The translations under genes were made by a program, and so were the position numbers. The notes below the pieces were generated by a model. It ran no database searches. It saw only the letters and a list, made by a program, of their open reading frames with translations, and was not told the origin of the DNA. From contig NZ_CP050296.1 in NCBI RefSeq assembly GCF_014189455.1, positions 744,001-808,000 on the forward strand: 64,000 bases of DNA, written 5' to 3'. Origin of the DNA: Mesorhizobium huakuii (GTDB lineage Bacteria; Pseudomonadota; Alphaproteobacteria; Rhizobiales; Rhizobiaceae). Below, in pieces: positions 52,251 through 62,100 of the stretch; positions within the stretch are counted from its first letter, which is position 1, and each line of letters starts with the position of its first letter.

Positions 52251-53483
52251 TCAACGTCCTCCACGCGAACGCCGCAAACCTCGCATCAGTCCCTGGGCCA
52301 CATTGAGCAGCCGTGGTTTGGATCGCACGAAGGCCTCGGTCCGGTTGCGGACATCGATTGCGGTGTTCGCCGCCCTGCCCCGCATCGTGTAGCCGTGGCA
52401 GAGTTCCACAAGAACCGAACCCTTGGCGCCCATATTTCCCTTGTAGCTCTGGTTGCCGACCGACAGGTCGAAATAGCCAAAGCCCTGCTGGCGTGCCCAG
52501 CTCATCAACCTGCCCATGATCAAGAGGCCCGGTGAGACGTTGGGCACGACGCTCTGGTCCATAGCTATCAGCAGAGCATGAACAGTCCCTTGATGGACCA
52601 GCAGATATTGAACCGCGATCAGCGCCTCGCCGACGCGCAGCCCGAACAGCCGCACCGAACCGTCCGTCAGGCCCTGCAGAGCTGCGTTGCGGTAGAACTC
52701 GACAACGGCCTCCTGCGTCAGCAGATCGAAGCGGCCAAGCTCGCGAAACCGGCTGAGCCGCATCCGCACCAGTTCGCCGAAGATATGCTCCACCTCGGCC
52801 GGCGTACCGGCCTCGACCAGTTCCACGCCACCGAGCCGTTCGAGGCGACGCCAGTCCTTGCCGAATTCCTTGACGAAGGAGGGCTTGCAAAGGCGCTTGA
52901 GGACGGTTTCCGGGTCGCCGTCGATGGCAAGACCAAAAGTGGTTTGGATGGAATCGCGCGCGGCCGCGAGCAAGGCCAGCGGATTGGCGACGCCGCTGAT
53001 CCGCTGCGGTATTCCCGTGATATGGAAGCGGTCCGCCGGTGGCAGCACGGAACGCACCGCCGCCCACGCAGCCTGCGCGGATTGTGCGGTCCACGCGCTC
53101 GCATCGGCCAGCAGCGGTGCCGAATAGTCGCAGACGCCACAGCTCAGCCATTCGATCACCCGATGGCTGAAGGCTGGCCGCAGCATCAGCGGCACCAGCA
53201 TTAAGGGCGCACCCGTCACCGCGTTGTTCACTTCAACGATGAGCAGTTCGGCACCTTGCGGCATCAGCCGCGCGACGATCCCCGCAGCCCACGCATAATT
53301 CTGGTGACCGGTGCACACACCGCTTTCCTGAAAGCGCAGCCAGAGCGGCCTGACCGCTTCGAGACTTGTGTGCAATCGCGCCGTGTAGGCGTCGTTCGCG
53401 AGAACGGCCACAGGATGGGAGGCTTCCCCTTCGGGCAAGCCGTCCACCGCAGCAATTTGCACTGCCTGGCCTGCCAAATCCAT
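52251..53483 (-). CDS. GNAT-like acyltransferase (BioF2/CelD type), copy 1
   Basis: A 410-residue paralogue of the protein at 51000-52223, with the same blocks (YTARLHTSLEAVRPLWLRFQESG, LLTQEAVVEFYRNAALQGLTDGSVRLFGLRVGEALIAVQYLLVHQGTVHALLIAMDQ, VSPGLLIMGRLMSWARQQGFGYFDLSVGNQSYKGNMG). The ATG at 53483 directly abuts AGGAG, so translation may begin at the TTG two codons later, which aligns with the GTG of the paralogue. It follows the flippase gene by three bases. Confidence 0.83.
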   Translation of the reverse strand: MDLAGQAVQIAAVDGLPEGEASHPVAVLANDAYTARLHTSLEAVRPLWLRFQESGVCTGHQNYAWAAGIVARLMPQGAELLIVEVNNAVTGAPLMLVPLMLRPAFSHRVIEWLSCGVCDYSAPLLADASAWTAQSAQAAWAAVRSVLPPADRFHITGIPQRISGVANPLALLAAARDSIQTTFGLAIDGDPETVLKRLCKPSFVKEFGKDWRRLERLGGVELVEAGTPAEVEHIFGELVRMRLSRFRELGRFDLLTQEAVVEFYRNAALQGLTDGSVRLFGLRVGEALIAVQYLLVHQGTVHALLIAMDQSVVPNVSPGLLIMGRLMSWARQQGFGYFDLSVGNQSYKGNMGAKGSVLVELCHGYTMRGRAANTAIDVRNRTEAFVRSKPRLLNVAQGLMRGLRRSRGGR

Positions 53484-53486
53484 CTC

Positions 53487-54788
53487 CTATCGCCTCGCCG
53501 CGGCGAACGTGACCGCCCGCCGCCAGGAACCCAAGCGGCTGTTACGCTGCTGGTCCGGGTGCTCGATATTCCACATGCGGTGATGCACGAAATACCATGA
53601 TGCCGCGAGCACGAAGATCTCGGAGACCGCGGAACCCAGCAGCGCCCACGGCGGGGACGCGATTGCCAGCAGCACGGCGATCAGCGCCAGCCCGACGATC
53701 GCGCCGCCCAAGGTTATGAAGGCGACGATGCGGAAATCGCCGAGGATCTCAAGCACGATGCGGGGCATGATGTAGAGCATGATCGGGATAAAATTCGCTG
53801 TCACGAAAAGCCCGATGAACCCGACCGAGGCATCCTGGAGAGCCTGGGATTTGATCATCGGCAGGACGAACAGGATGGCGCATCCATAGGCCAGGCCGCC
53901 GAGCCCCATGACCACCGACCAGATCTTCGCCTGCGCCCAGACGCGGCGCGTTTCGCCCAGCCGCATCAGCTTGGCCAGCTCCGGCTGCGTCATGTTCACG
54001 AAAGCAAGGCTGATGATGCGCAACGGGGCGAACAGCACGATCACCGCCGCCAGCGGTGCATAGGCGGCAGGCCCGGCAATGCCCGCGACCAGCAGCGCCA
54101 GGCATTGGCCCTGGATGTTGGTGGTGGTCGCGCTGAACGCCGACCAGCACAGCTGGCGCCACAGCCTGGTATAGCGCCGGCGCGTCGGCATGCGGAAGGA
54201 GATGCGGACCGTCCGGCGCGCCAGCCGGACCAGGACGAAGATGCCGACCACATTGGCCGCGGCAAGGGCATAGAACACGGTCTGCAGCGCGGCCCCCGCG
54301 AACCAGATCGCCAGCCCGGCGAACACGGTGCCGGAGATGGTGAAAGCCGCGTCGCTGATGGAGACGATCACCTGCTGGCGGCGCGCGAAGAAGGCCGTGC
54401 GCATATGGCTGCGCAGCGACCATGCGCCGACGAAGCAGCCGGCGGCAATGCCGCTCGGGTCGCCCAGGAGATGCATCAGGACAGCCGTGCCGACGGCCAT
54501 CAGCAGCGCCACGACCAGCGCCGCCGTTCCGAACGCCACGTCATGGGCATCGACGCCGGCGCTGTTGGTGCTCTTGCCCATCCATATCGAGGCGGGAACC
54601 GCGGTGAGCGATCTGATGTAGGACAGGCCGACGCCGCCCATCACCATGGCGATGGCGAAAAGGCCGTAGCCTTGCGCCGACAGCATGTGCAGCAGCGCGA
54701 TGTTGAGGGCAAAGTGAAAGCCGCTCTGCATCGCCTCGCCGCCGATCATCAGCACGAGGCGTCGTACCAGATGGATCGGGAACTTCAC
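53487..54788 (-). CDS. Polysaccharide flippase-like membrane protein (Wzx/MATE fold)
   Basis: A 433-residue integral membrane protein with about 12 hydrophobic segments in the pattern of polysaccharide flippases (MOP superfamily): MIGGEAMQSGFHFALNIALLHMLSAQGYGLFAIAMVMGGVGLSYI at the start and QPELAKLMRLGETRRVWAQAKI in a mid-protein loop. It should move lipid-linked oligosaccharide units across the inner membrane. Its start overlaps the glycosyltransferase stop by four bases and its end is three bases from the acyltransferase start: a tight operon. Confidence 0.85.
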   Translation of the reverse strand: MKFPIHLVRRLVLMIGGEAMQSGFHFALNIALLHMLSAQGYGLFAIAMVMGGVGLSYIRSLTAVPASIWMGKSTNSAGVDAHDVAFGTAALVVALLMAVGTAVLMHLLGDPSGIAAGCFVGAWSLRSHMRTAFFARRQQVIVSISDAAFTISGTVFAGLAIWFAGAALQTVFYALAAANVVGIFVLVRLARRTVRISFRMPTRRRYTRLWRQLCWSAFSATTTNIQGQCLALLVAGIAGPAAYAPLAAVIVLFAPLRIISLAFVNMTQPELAKLMRLGETRRVWAQAKIWSVVMGLGGLAYGCAILFVLPMIKSQALQDASVGFIGLFVTANFIPIMLYIMPRIVLEILGDFRIVAFITLGGAIVGLALIAVLLAIASPPWALLGSAVSEIFVLAASWYFVHHRMWNIEHPDQQRNSRLGSWRRAVTFAAARR

Positions 54789-55966
54789 GGCCGTGTCTCC
54801 GCCTGGCGGGTGCTTGCCGTCCTGCCCGGCCTTGCGATCGCCGCTTTCAGCTTGTCGGCGGCGATCGCCGCGATCGCGGCGGCGGCGACCGGCTCACTGA
54901 AAATCGTCTCGTAGCGCTTGCGCCCGGCGGCGACAAAACCGCGCCAGGCCTCGGGGACTAGGATGATCTCCTGCAGTTTCGCGGCAAGGGCCGCTGCATC
55001 GCCCGGCGGAACATGCCAGCCGGTCTCGCCATCGGCGACCACCTCGACCAGACCGCCGATCGCCGACACCAGCGGCGGCCGGCCATAGGCCATCGCCTCG
55101 ATGGCGACGCGGCCGAGCGATTCCGGACGCCGCGACGGCACGGTGACGATGTCGGCCCAGCGGTAATGCTCAGAAGGGTCCGGGATGAAGGGCAAGGCGC
55201 TGACCTGTCCGGCCAGCCCCATGGTCTCGACCAGTTCGGCGAGAGCGCGCTCGCGCTCGACGCTTTCGAAGGCGCCGCCGACCAGCCGCACCTCGATCCT
55301 CGACCTGAGTTCCGCCGGCAGCGAGGCGATCGCCTGCAAAAGCACTTCCTGGCCCTTGATCCGGTTGATGCGGCCAAGCAGCAGCACCCGCAGCGGGCGT
55401 TGGCCAGCATAGGTCATCGCTTGCGCCGCCGCCGGACCGGCAACGCCATTGTAGACAACGTAGGAGCGCGCGGATCTGGCCTCGCCGAAGGTGGCGCGCG
55501 TCGCTTTCGAGTTGAAGATGAGGTCGGCATGGCTCCAGTGCATCAGGCCGACGAGGATGCGGCGCAGCACGCCTTCGGGAATTTCGTGGATGTGCAGCAG
55601 TGCCTTGCTGGGCAACAGGCGCGACGCAAACGCATAGTCGGCGACGATCGAGGTGTTGACATAGACGAGGTCGCAAGCGCTGAGCCGCCGCCAGGCCCGC
55701 CACAGCGCCACCGGCAGCCGCGCCATCTCGACGGTCGCCAGCCTCAGCATTGCCTGGCGCCTCAGCACCCACAGCGGCTCGAAAACGATGCGGCTGGCAT
55801 GAGGCTCCAGGATTTCGACGATCGGTCCGCTGCGCGGCAAGACCACCTCGATGTCGGCGGATGGAAACGCGGCGCGCAACGCTGCCACGCTCTCCGCGAA
55901 GCTGCGGTCGGAACCGTAGAGTTCGTACCCCTGATGGATGCAAGCAATCCGCATCTTCACATGCAT
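54785..55966 (-). CDS. Glycosyltransferase family 4 (GT-B fold)
   Basis: A 393-residue GT-B glycosyltransferase: MRIACIHQGYELYGSDRSFAESV at the N-terminus, RPLRVLLLGRINRIKGQEVLLQAIASLP in the linker, and the donor site WADIVTVPSRRPESLGRVAIEAMAYGRPPLVSAIGGLVEVV with the ExxxxxxE pattern. It would extend a lipid-linked sugar chain from a nucleotide sugar on the cytoplasmic face. It is the first gene of the four-gene minus-strand operon, divergent from another glycosyltransferase. Confidence 0.92.
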   Translation of the reverse strand: MHVKMRIACIHQGYELYGSDRSFAESVAALRAAFPSADIEVVLPRSGPIVEILEPHASRIVFEPLWVLRRQAMLRLATVEMARLPVALWRAWRRLSACDLVYVNTSIVADYAFASRLLPSKALLHIHEIPEGVLRRILVGLMHWSHADLIFNSKATRATFGEARSARSYVVYNGVAGPAAAQAMTYAGQRPLRVLLLGRINRIKGQEVLLQAIASLPAELRSRIEVRLVGGAFESVERERALAELVETMGLAGQVSALPFIPDPSEHYRWADIVTVPSRRPESLGRVAIEAMAYGRPPLVSAIGGLVEVVADGETGWHVPPGDAAALAAKLQEIILVPEAWRGFVAAGRKRYETIFSEPVAAAAIAAIAADKLKAAIARPGRTASTRQAETRP

Positions 55967-56342
55967 CTTTCTGTCAGGGTGGTGAGACGATTCCGCAGCC
56001 TGACGCTATCGGCGGCCGGAAACTTCAAGCCAACACCCCTTTGGACTTCCCTCGTTGCCAGTGTGGTCATGAAACGGATGTTGAACCCGGATCACCACAC
56101 CAATGCTGCACGCCCTCCGCCGATTCTGGCGCGCAGAAGTCCATTTGCAAGGATTATGCCGAGCTAATATATCCATTTGCGGGTCAACAAGCCCCGGCAT
56201 CGCCTCGTTTCGATACACATACGTTGGGAAGGTTGACCGATAATGAAACAACCACGGCGGTTGGAACAAATATTTTACAACCCGGGTGCGACAATGGCTG
56301 GAATCGCGCCTGGCAGGGATATTGCAAGGCTGCGGTTTTAAG
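55967..56342. other. Divergent promoter region of the polysaccharide genes
   Basis: About 375 bases between two divergent glycosyltransferase genes, AT-richer than the coding parts (for example ggaacaaatattttacaaccc at 56256-56284). Promoters for both directions must lie here. No strong palindrome or clear -35/-10 pair could be fixed by eye. Confidence 0.45.
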
Positions 56343-57551
56343 ATGAGACAGTCAGCGGATCGAGCGGACCTGAAAGCAGCCATGAAATCGGAACAGCCTT
56401 CCATCCTGATCCTGGGGACGCGCGGCATCCCCGCCGCCCATGGCGGCTTCGAGACCTTCGCCGAGAAGCTGGCGCTGTTTCTGGCCGGGCGCGGCTGGAA
56501 GGTCGGCGTCTACTGCCAGGAGGAGGTCGAGCGGGTCGACCAGAGGGTGCGCGTCGACACATGGCGCGGCATCGACCTCATTCACGTCCAGGTCGCCTCG
56601 AAAGGCCCGCGCGCGACGCTGGAATTCGACTGGCAATGCGTGCTCGACGCCGCCCGGCGGCCCGGCGTTTGCCTTGTGCTCGGCTACAATGGCGCGGTCT
56701 TCCTGACCTGGCTCAGGCTGATGCGGCGCAAGGTCATCACCAATATGGACGGCATCGAGTGGCGCCGCCCCAAATGGGGGCGCGCGGCGCGCACATGGTT
56801 CTGGCTCAACGAGTGGATCGGCGCCTGGGCCTCGCACCGCCTGGTCGCCGACCATCCAGTGATTGCCGATCACCTGGCGACGCGCCGGCCGCGCAGCGCC
56901 ATCGCCACCATCGCCTATGGCGCCGACCCGGTGACAGCGGCGCCCGAGGCGCCGGTGCGCGCGCTCGGCCTCGAGCCTGGAAAATACCTGATCTCGATCG
57001 CGCGGATCGAGCCCGACAACAACATCCTGCCGATCGTCGAAGCTTTCTGCAGCCAGAAGCGCGACATGAAACTGGTGGTGCTGGGCACGCTGTCCGACCA
57101 GATTCCCTATCACGTCGCGGTCCGCAAGGCGGCGAACGCCTCGGTGGTGCTGCCCGGCGCTATCTATGACCAGGCGGCGGTCAAGGCGCTCCGCTATCAC
57201 GCCCGCGCCTATATGCATGGCCACACGGTCGGCGGCACCAACCCGTCGCTGGTCGAGGCGCTGGCCGCCGGCAACATGGTGATCGCGCATGACAATCCCT
57301 ACAACAGATGGGTCGCGGGTGCGGCCGCCATCCATTTCACCGACACGCAAAGCTGCGCCGAGCGGATGCAGCAGGCGATGGAGGATGACGCGCTGGTCAA
57401 GGCCTGCGGCGAGGCCGCCAGGACACGCGCCCGCGAAGCCTTCCGCTGGGACGATGTCCTCTTGGCCTATGAGAACGAAGCCTACCGGCTTCTCGGCGTG
57501 AGCGCCCCAAGAACGGCCGCGATCGAACGCCCCTCGCCCGGCGCGGTATGA
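56343..57551 (+). CDS. Glycosyltransferase (DUF1972 / rhamnosyltransferase-like)
   Basis: A glycosyltransferase of about 400 residues. The N-terminus ILILGTRGIPAAHGGFETFAEKLALFLAGRGW is the DUF1972 signature found before a GT-B domain; VLGYNGAVFLTWLRLMRRKVITNMDGIEWRRPKWG and KYLISIARIEPDNNILPIVEAF, then HGHTVGGTNPSLVEALAAGNMVIAHDN follow. Such enzymes add rhamnose or related sugars. Two starts are possible (56343 and 56382). It overlaps the GH5 gene start by four bases. Confidence 0.88.
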   Translation: MRQSADRADLKAAMKSEQPSILILGTRGIPAAHGGFETFAEKLALFLAGRGWKVGVYCQEEVERVDQRVRVDTWRGIDLIHVQVASKGPRATLEFDWQCVLDAARRPGVCLVLGYNGAVFLTWLRLMRRKVITNMDGIEWRRPKWGRAARTWFWLNEWIGAWASHRLVADHPVIADHLATRRPRSAIATIAYGADPVTAAPEAPVRALGLEPGKYLISIARIEPDNNILPIVEAFCSQKRDMKLVVLGTLSDQIPYHVAVRKAANASVVLPGAIYDQAAVKALRYHARAYMHGHTVGGTNPSLVEALAAGNMVIAHDNPYNRWVAGAAAIHFTDTQSCAERMQQAMEDDALVKACGEAARTRAREAFRWDDVLLAYENEAYRLLGVSAPRTAAIERPSPGAV

Positions 57552-58822
57552 CGGACTGGTCGCGACGGCGGGTTCTCGGCACCGCGCTGTCAACGGCGCT
57601 GGTGCCTGCCGCCGCTGCTCTGGCGCCGCTTTCCGTGCCATCCGCTCATGCCGCCGTCGGCGCATGGCCATTCCGCCGCGGTGTCAACGCCTGGCCCTGG
57701 TTTGCGCTGACGCGCGAATTTCCGGCACCGCGCACCGACTATGACTGGCCGCCCTTCCAGTCGCAGCGGCCGGTGCCAACCCCAGACGACCTCCGCCGGC
57801 TGCGCCAGACAGGGCTCGACTTCATCCGCCTGCCCGTCGATCCCGGCCCATTCCTGGCCGGAGACGCCACTACCCGCGGCAAGTTGCTGGACATGCTGGA
57901 CGCCGCCGTCGCCGCCACGCTCGACGCTGGTCTCGGCATCATCGTCAACGTCCAGGCCAATGGCGCCACCCACTACTGGAACCCCGATCGCATGGTCTCC
58001 AGCACCGAAGCACCCGAATTCGCGGCCTATCGCGGGCTGGTCGGCGAGCTTGCCGGCAGGCTGGACCGGTTCACGCCAGGCATGGTGGCGCTGGAACCGG
58101 TCAACGAACCGGCGCAATCCTGCGATTCCAACGTCTGGTCGCAAGTCCAGGCGTCCCTGCTGACGGCGGCCAGGGCGTCATCCCGGACCTTGCCGCTGGT
58201 CGTCACCGGCGGCTGCGGCTCGATGGTGAGGGGGCTCTTGGCACTCGATCCGGCGCCGCTGGCTGCCTTCGAGCCGATCCTGTTCACCTTCCACTTCTAT
58301 GAGCCCTATCTGTTCAGCCATCAGGGCGCGCCGTGGATGCGCGAGCCGGTCTATCACGCGCTGAACAACGTGCCATGGCCGGCCTCCGCCGGTTCGCTTG
58401 AGCAGACGCTGACCTCCGTCAAGGCACGCATGGCCGGGGATACCGAGACCTCCGAAGCCGACAAGAAGGCCGCCTATGCGGAAACCGAGCGCGTGCTGAA
58501 AGTCTATTTCGACGCTAAGCCCGACCGCTGGTTCATCGACAAATATCTCAGCCAGGCGCGCGACTGGGCCGACAGAAACGGCATCGCGCCGCAGCGCGTC
58601 ATCATGGGCGAATTCGGCGCCCTGCGCACCGACGCCCACTATGTCGCCGCGCCAAACCCCGACCGCGCCCGCTACATATCAGATGTCAGGCAGAGCGCCG
58701 AGGCGGCCGGCTTCCCCCTGGGCCTTCTGGGACCTCTTCGACGGCATGGGCATGATGGACGGCACCAGCGCGCGCTGGACCCGGCGATGGTAGAGGCGCT
58801 TGGGTTGAGGATGCCGCAGTAG
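57548..58822 (+). CDS. Tat-exported glycoside hydrolase family 5 (endoglucanase-like)
   Basis: A 424-residue secreted hydrolase. SRRRVLGTALSTALVPAAAALA is a twin-arginine signal. The GH5 barrel has the acid/base in LEPVNEPAQSC and the nucleophile in VIMGEFGALRTD, with FTFHFYEPYLFSHQG between. It probably trims the exopolysaccharide. Near the C-terminus, about 14 residues (58726-58770) read out of frame: a one-base shift would give AFWDLFDGMGMMDGTS, as in the second copy at 62641-62755. The net reading frame is restored afterwards by a second shift. Confidence 0.85.
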   Translation: MTDWSRRRVLGTALSTALVPAAAALAPLSVPSAHAAVGAWPFRRGVNAWPWFALTREFPAPRTDYDWPPFQSQRPVPTPDDLRRLRQTGLDFIRLPVDPGPFLAGDATTRGKLLDMLDAAVAATLDAGLGIIVNVQANGATHYWNPDRMVSSTEAPEFAAYRGLVGELAGRLDRFTPGMVALEPVNEPAQSCDSNVWSQVQASLLTAARASSRTLPLVVTGGCGSMVRGLLALDPAPLAAFEPILFTFHFYEPYLFSHQGAPWMREPVYHALNNVPWPASAGSLEQTLTSVKARMAGDTETSEADKKAAYAETERVLKVYFDAKPDRWFIDKYLSQARDWADRNGIAPQRVIMGEFGALRTDAHYVAAPNPDRARYISDVRQSAEAAGFPLGLLGPLRRHGHDGRHQRALDPAMVEALGLRMPQ

Positions 58823-59027
58823 GCACCGCTCCATACAGGCTATCGTCGAGTTCCTTCGCGCCCCCCTCTGTCCTGCCGGACATCTCCCCCACAAGGGGGG
58901 AGATCGAACACGCGCCGGCTTTCGCCAATCGCCTATGCTGCAAGGGAGAGCCGGCGCCGAAACTGCCAATCTCCCCCAAGTGGGGGAGATGCCCGGCAGG
59001 GCAGAGGGGGCGCCGTAGAGCGCTACC
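58702..59027. repeat. Direct repeat, left copy (GH5 3' end plus palindrome R6)
   Basis: The last ~120 bases of the GH5 gene and the following ~200 bases recur, with clear similarity and the same order, at 62641-62959. The palindrome R6 has arms gccccctctgtcctgccggacatctccccc and gatgcccggcagggcagagggggc around a core containing ttcgccaatcgcctatgctgcaagg. In the right copy the core is inverted. Outside the repeat the flanks differ. Confidence 0.75.
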
Positions 59028-59115
59028 TGCTGAAGCCTGGTAACTCCAGTCTCCCCGGTCCGGTCCGAATGGACAACCTCCCGAAAGCTCACACTTTAGA
59101 GCAGCCCGCCGCCCC

Positions 59116-62100
59116 TCAAAACACCATCTTCACCCCGACATTGGTGTCGATGCTGGCATTGTTGTTCAAGGCCGTGCCGTTGATGGCGCCGTAGAGCGAG
59201 ACGGTGTCGGTCATCTTCCAGTTGCCACCAAGACCAAAGCTGATGCCGAAGAGGTTGCTGTCGCCTTCCGCCACTGTCGAGGCGATGCCGAGAAGGCTGA
59301 CATCCGTGCCCGAGCCCTGGACGCGCTGCAGGGCGACGACACCGAGGGTGGTGGAGAGGCTCCAGCGCTCATTGTCGAATTCAAGCTTGGCCAGCGCCCG
59401 CTCCTCCAGGAAGCCGGTATAGTGCGAGGACACCGTCATGTCGGCGCTGGAGCCGGTTTCGCCGTAGCCCTCGGCGTCGACGCCGAGATAGCGGACGCGC
59501 AGTTGCGGCGTCAGGCTGACGCCGGGCTGCAGGGCGACCCGATAGCCAAGGGCGAGTTCAGGCGAGACGAAAGTCGAGCCATAGTCGCCGCTGGCCGTTT
59601 CCGTGGCGAGGCCGTTGGTGACCATGCGCTCGGAACGGTTCTTGGCATAGCCGCCAGTAACATTCCCCTCGACAAAGGCGGCACCGGGCGACCAGCTGCC
59701 ATAGAGCCCTGCATAGTACCATTTGGACTTGAGCGAGGAATTGCCGTCGGTCCGGCTGTCCGCGAGACCGAAGAAGCCGCCGAGGCGCAGCGTGTCCGAG
59801 AAGCGATGATCGCCGCCGAAGGCAGCGCCGACGAAATTCATCCAGGAGGCTGCGCTGGCCGCGTCCTGCGAAGCGACGCTCCGCCCGGCCAGGACGCGCG
59901 ACCAGACGATGTTGCCGGCGGCGTCGCCGACGGCGCCGTTCGAGAAGCCCGAGAACGCGTTTTCCTGGCCTGAGCCGGTCAGCGCCGCGGAGGTAAATGC
60001 CCTGTCGACGGCATTGTCGTCGGCATAGGCGAGCGCACCGCCGGAGGAACTGGCAACCGGCAGGGAGGAGGACGACAGCGACAGGGCGTCGCTGGCGATG
60101 CCCGAGAGCGAGCGGGTGATGTCGAGCGCGCTGCGCGCGCTGGCCTGCACCGCGGAACCATCGGCGACGATGATCTGGTTTTCCTTCACGACATAGGCGC
60201 TGCCGGCGGTGACGATCGCGTTGTCCGCGGCATCGTAGTTGGCGACGTCGAGGACCCAGCTGCCACGGCCGAAGCGGGTGGTGTTGCCGGTGGTGCCGGC
60301 ATAGTCGATGACACCATCGAAGCGAGCGCCCTTGTCCAGGCCGATGCTATTGCCGTTGCTGTTCAACAGGACCGCCGCGTTGGCACCGGAGATCAGGCCG
60401 CTATTGGTCAGCGCGAGCATGCCATTGGCGTAGATTCCGGAATCGGAACCGGCGATGGTCCCCGAATTGTCGATCGTCGTCGTGGCAGCCAGCGAATAGA
60501 CGCCGTGCAAGCCGGTGATCGTGCCGCTGTTGGTCAATGCCAGGGACCCATTGGCGGCCGCGGAATTAGCAGAGATGGCATCGTCATTCGTGCCGGTAAT
60601 GCTCCCCGAATTGCTGATCGTCGTGGTTGCGAATCGCGAATAGACGCCGGAGTCGTTGGTGATCGTGCCGCTGTTGGTCAACGCCAGAGACGCATTGGCG
60701 GGTGCGTAGGCGGCAAAGACGCCAAAGCCACCCGTACCGGCGATCGTCCCCGAATTGTCGATCGTCGTGGTGACCTGCGAAAAGACGCCGGACGGGCCAG
60801 TGATCGTGCCGCTGTTGGTCAGCGCCAGGGACGCGTTGGCGACCAAGTTGTAAGTTTCGATGCCATAGGTCGCGCCGGCGATCGTGCCGGAATTGGCGAT
60901 CGTTGTCGTTGCCAGCGAGACGACGCCGATGTCGCCGGTGATCGAGCCGCTGTTGGTCAATACCAGGGACGCGTCGGCGGCAGCGTCTTCCGCATACACG
61001 CCATACGCCTGGCCGAACGTGCCGGATATGGTCCCGGAATTGTCGATCGTCGTCGTGGCGAGCCGCGAATGGACACCGTACGCGCCGGTGATCGTGCCGC
61101 TGTTGGTCACCGTCAGAGATGCGTCGGCGGCCGCGTTTTCGGCATAAACGCCGGCATCGTAGACGCCGGTGATCGTGCCCGAATTGCCGATCGTCGTTTT
61201 GTCGACCAGCGAATCGACACCGTACTCGCCGGTGATCGTGCCGCTCTTGCCGTTGGTCAACGCCAGGGACGCGTTGGCGGCCGGGCTGTCCGCGTAGACG
61301 CCAGCGCCCCCCGTGCTGGTGATGCTTCCCGAATTGTCGATCGTCGTCGTGACGACCTGCGAGGAAACGCCGAATGTTGCGGTGATCGTGCCGCTGTTGG
61401 TCAACGCCAGGGACGTGTTGGCGTCGGTGCCGTCGGCGACGATGCCCGTGCCATAGACGCCTGAGTTGTAGATGTTGCCCGAATTGGTGATCTTCGTGGT
61501 GACGCCGTGGGCCGCGACACCATTCCAATTGCCCGAGTTGCCGATGGCGGAGATCCAGCCCGAATTGTCGAGTGTCAGGTCGCCGCCGGTCCAAATAGCC
61601 GCCGAAGCGCCCGAAATCGTGCCGGAATTGACAATAGTCGCACCGACAGTGGTGAAACCGTTGAAGACCGTATAGACTCCGATGTCGCCGCCGATCGTGC
61701 CGGTATTGGTCAGGCTGAAAGAGCCGACCGGCGTGTTTTTTATGTAGACTTCGGCGTGGATCCCATAGCCGCTGTCGGTCCAGATGCGCCCCGAATTCGT
61801 GATCACGGTGGTTCCGCCCCAGGCCCTGACAGCCGTGCTGTTGGTCGATGGGTCGGTGTCCGTGACGATGTCGCCCGAATTGTCCAGGGTCAGGTCGCCG
61901 ATGGCCCTGAGGGCGAAGTAGCCGCCCGAGATCGTGCCGGAATTGGTCGCCTTCACCGTGTAGCCGTCGATGCCGAATGCCTGCCCCGCCATGATCCCTG
62001 TGTTCGTCAGGTCAAGGTAGTGGTCCCCATCGAGGGCGTACGCGCCTTCGATCCTGCCATCGTTGACGATCGTAGTGATGCCGCCAGAGCCCACGTTTAT

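Noticed and set aside
50892..52535. 547-codon plus-strand open frame
   Set aside because: It is antisense to the acyltransferase genes and rich in His, Arg and Gln as expected for a shadow frame.
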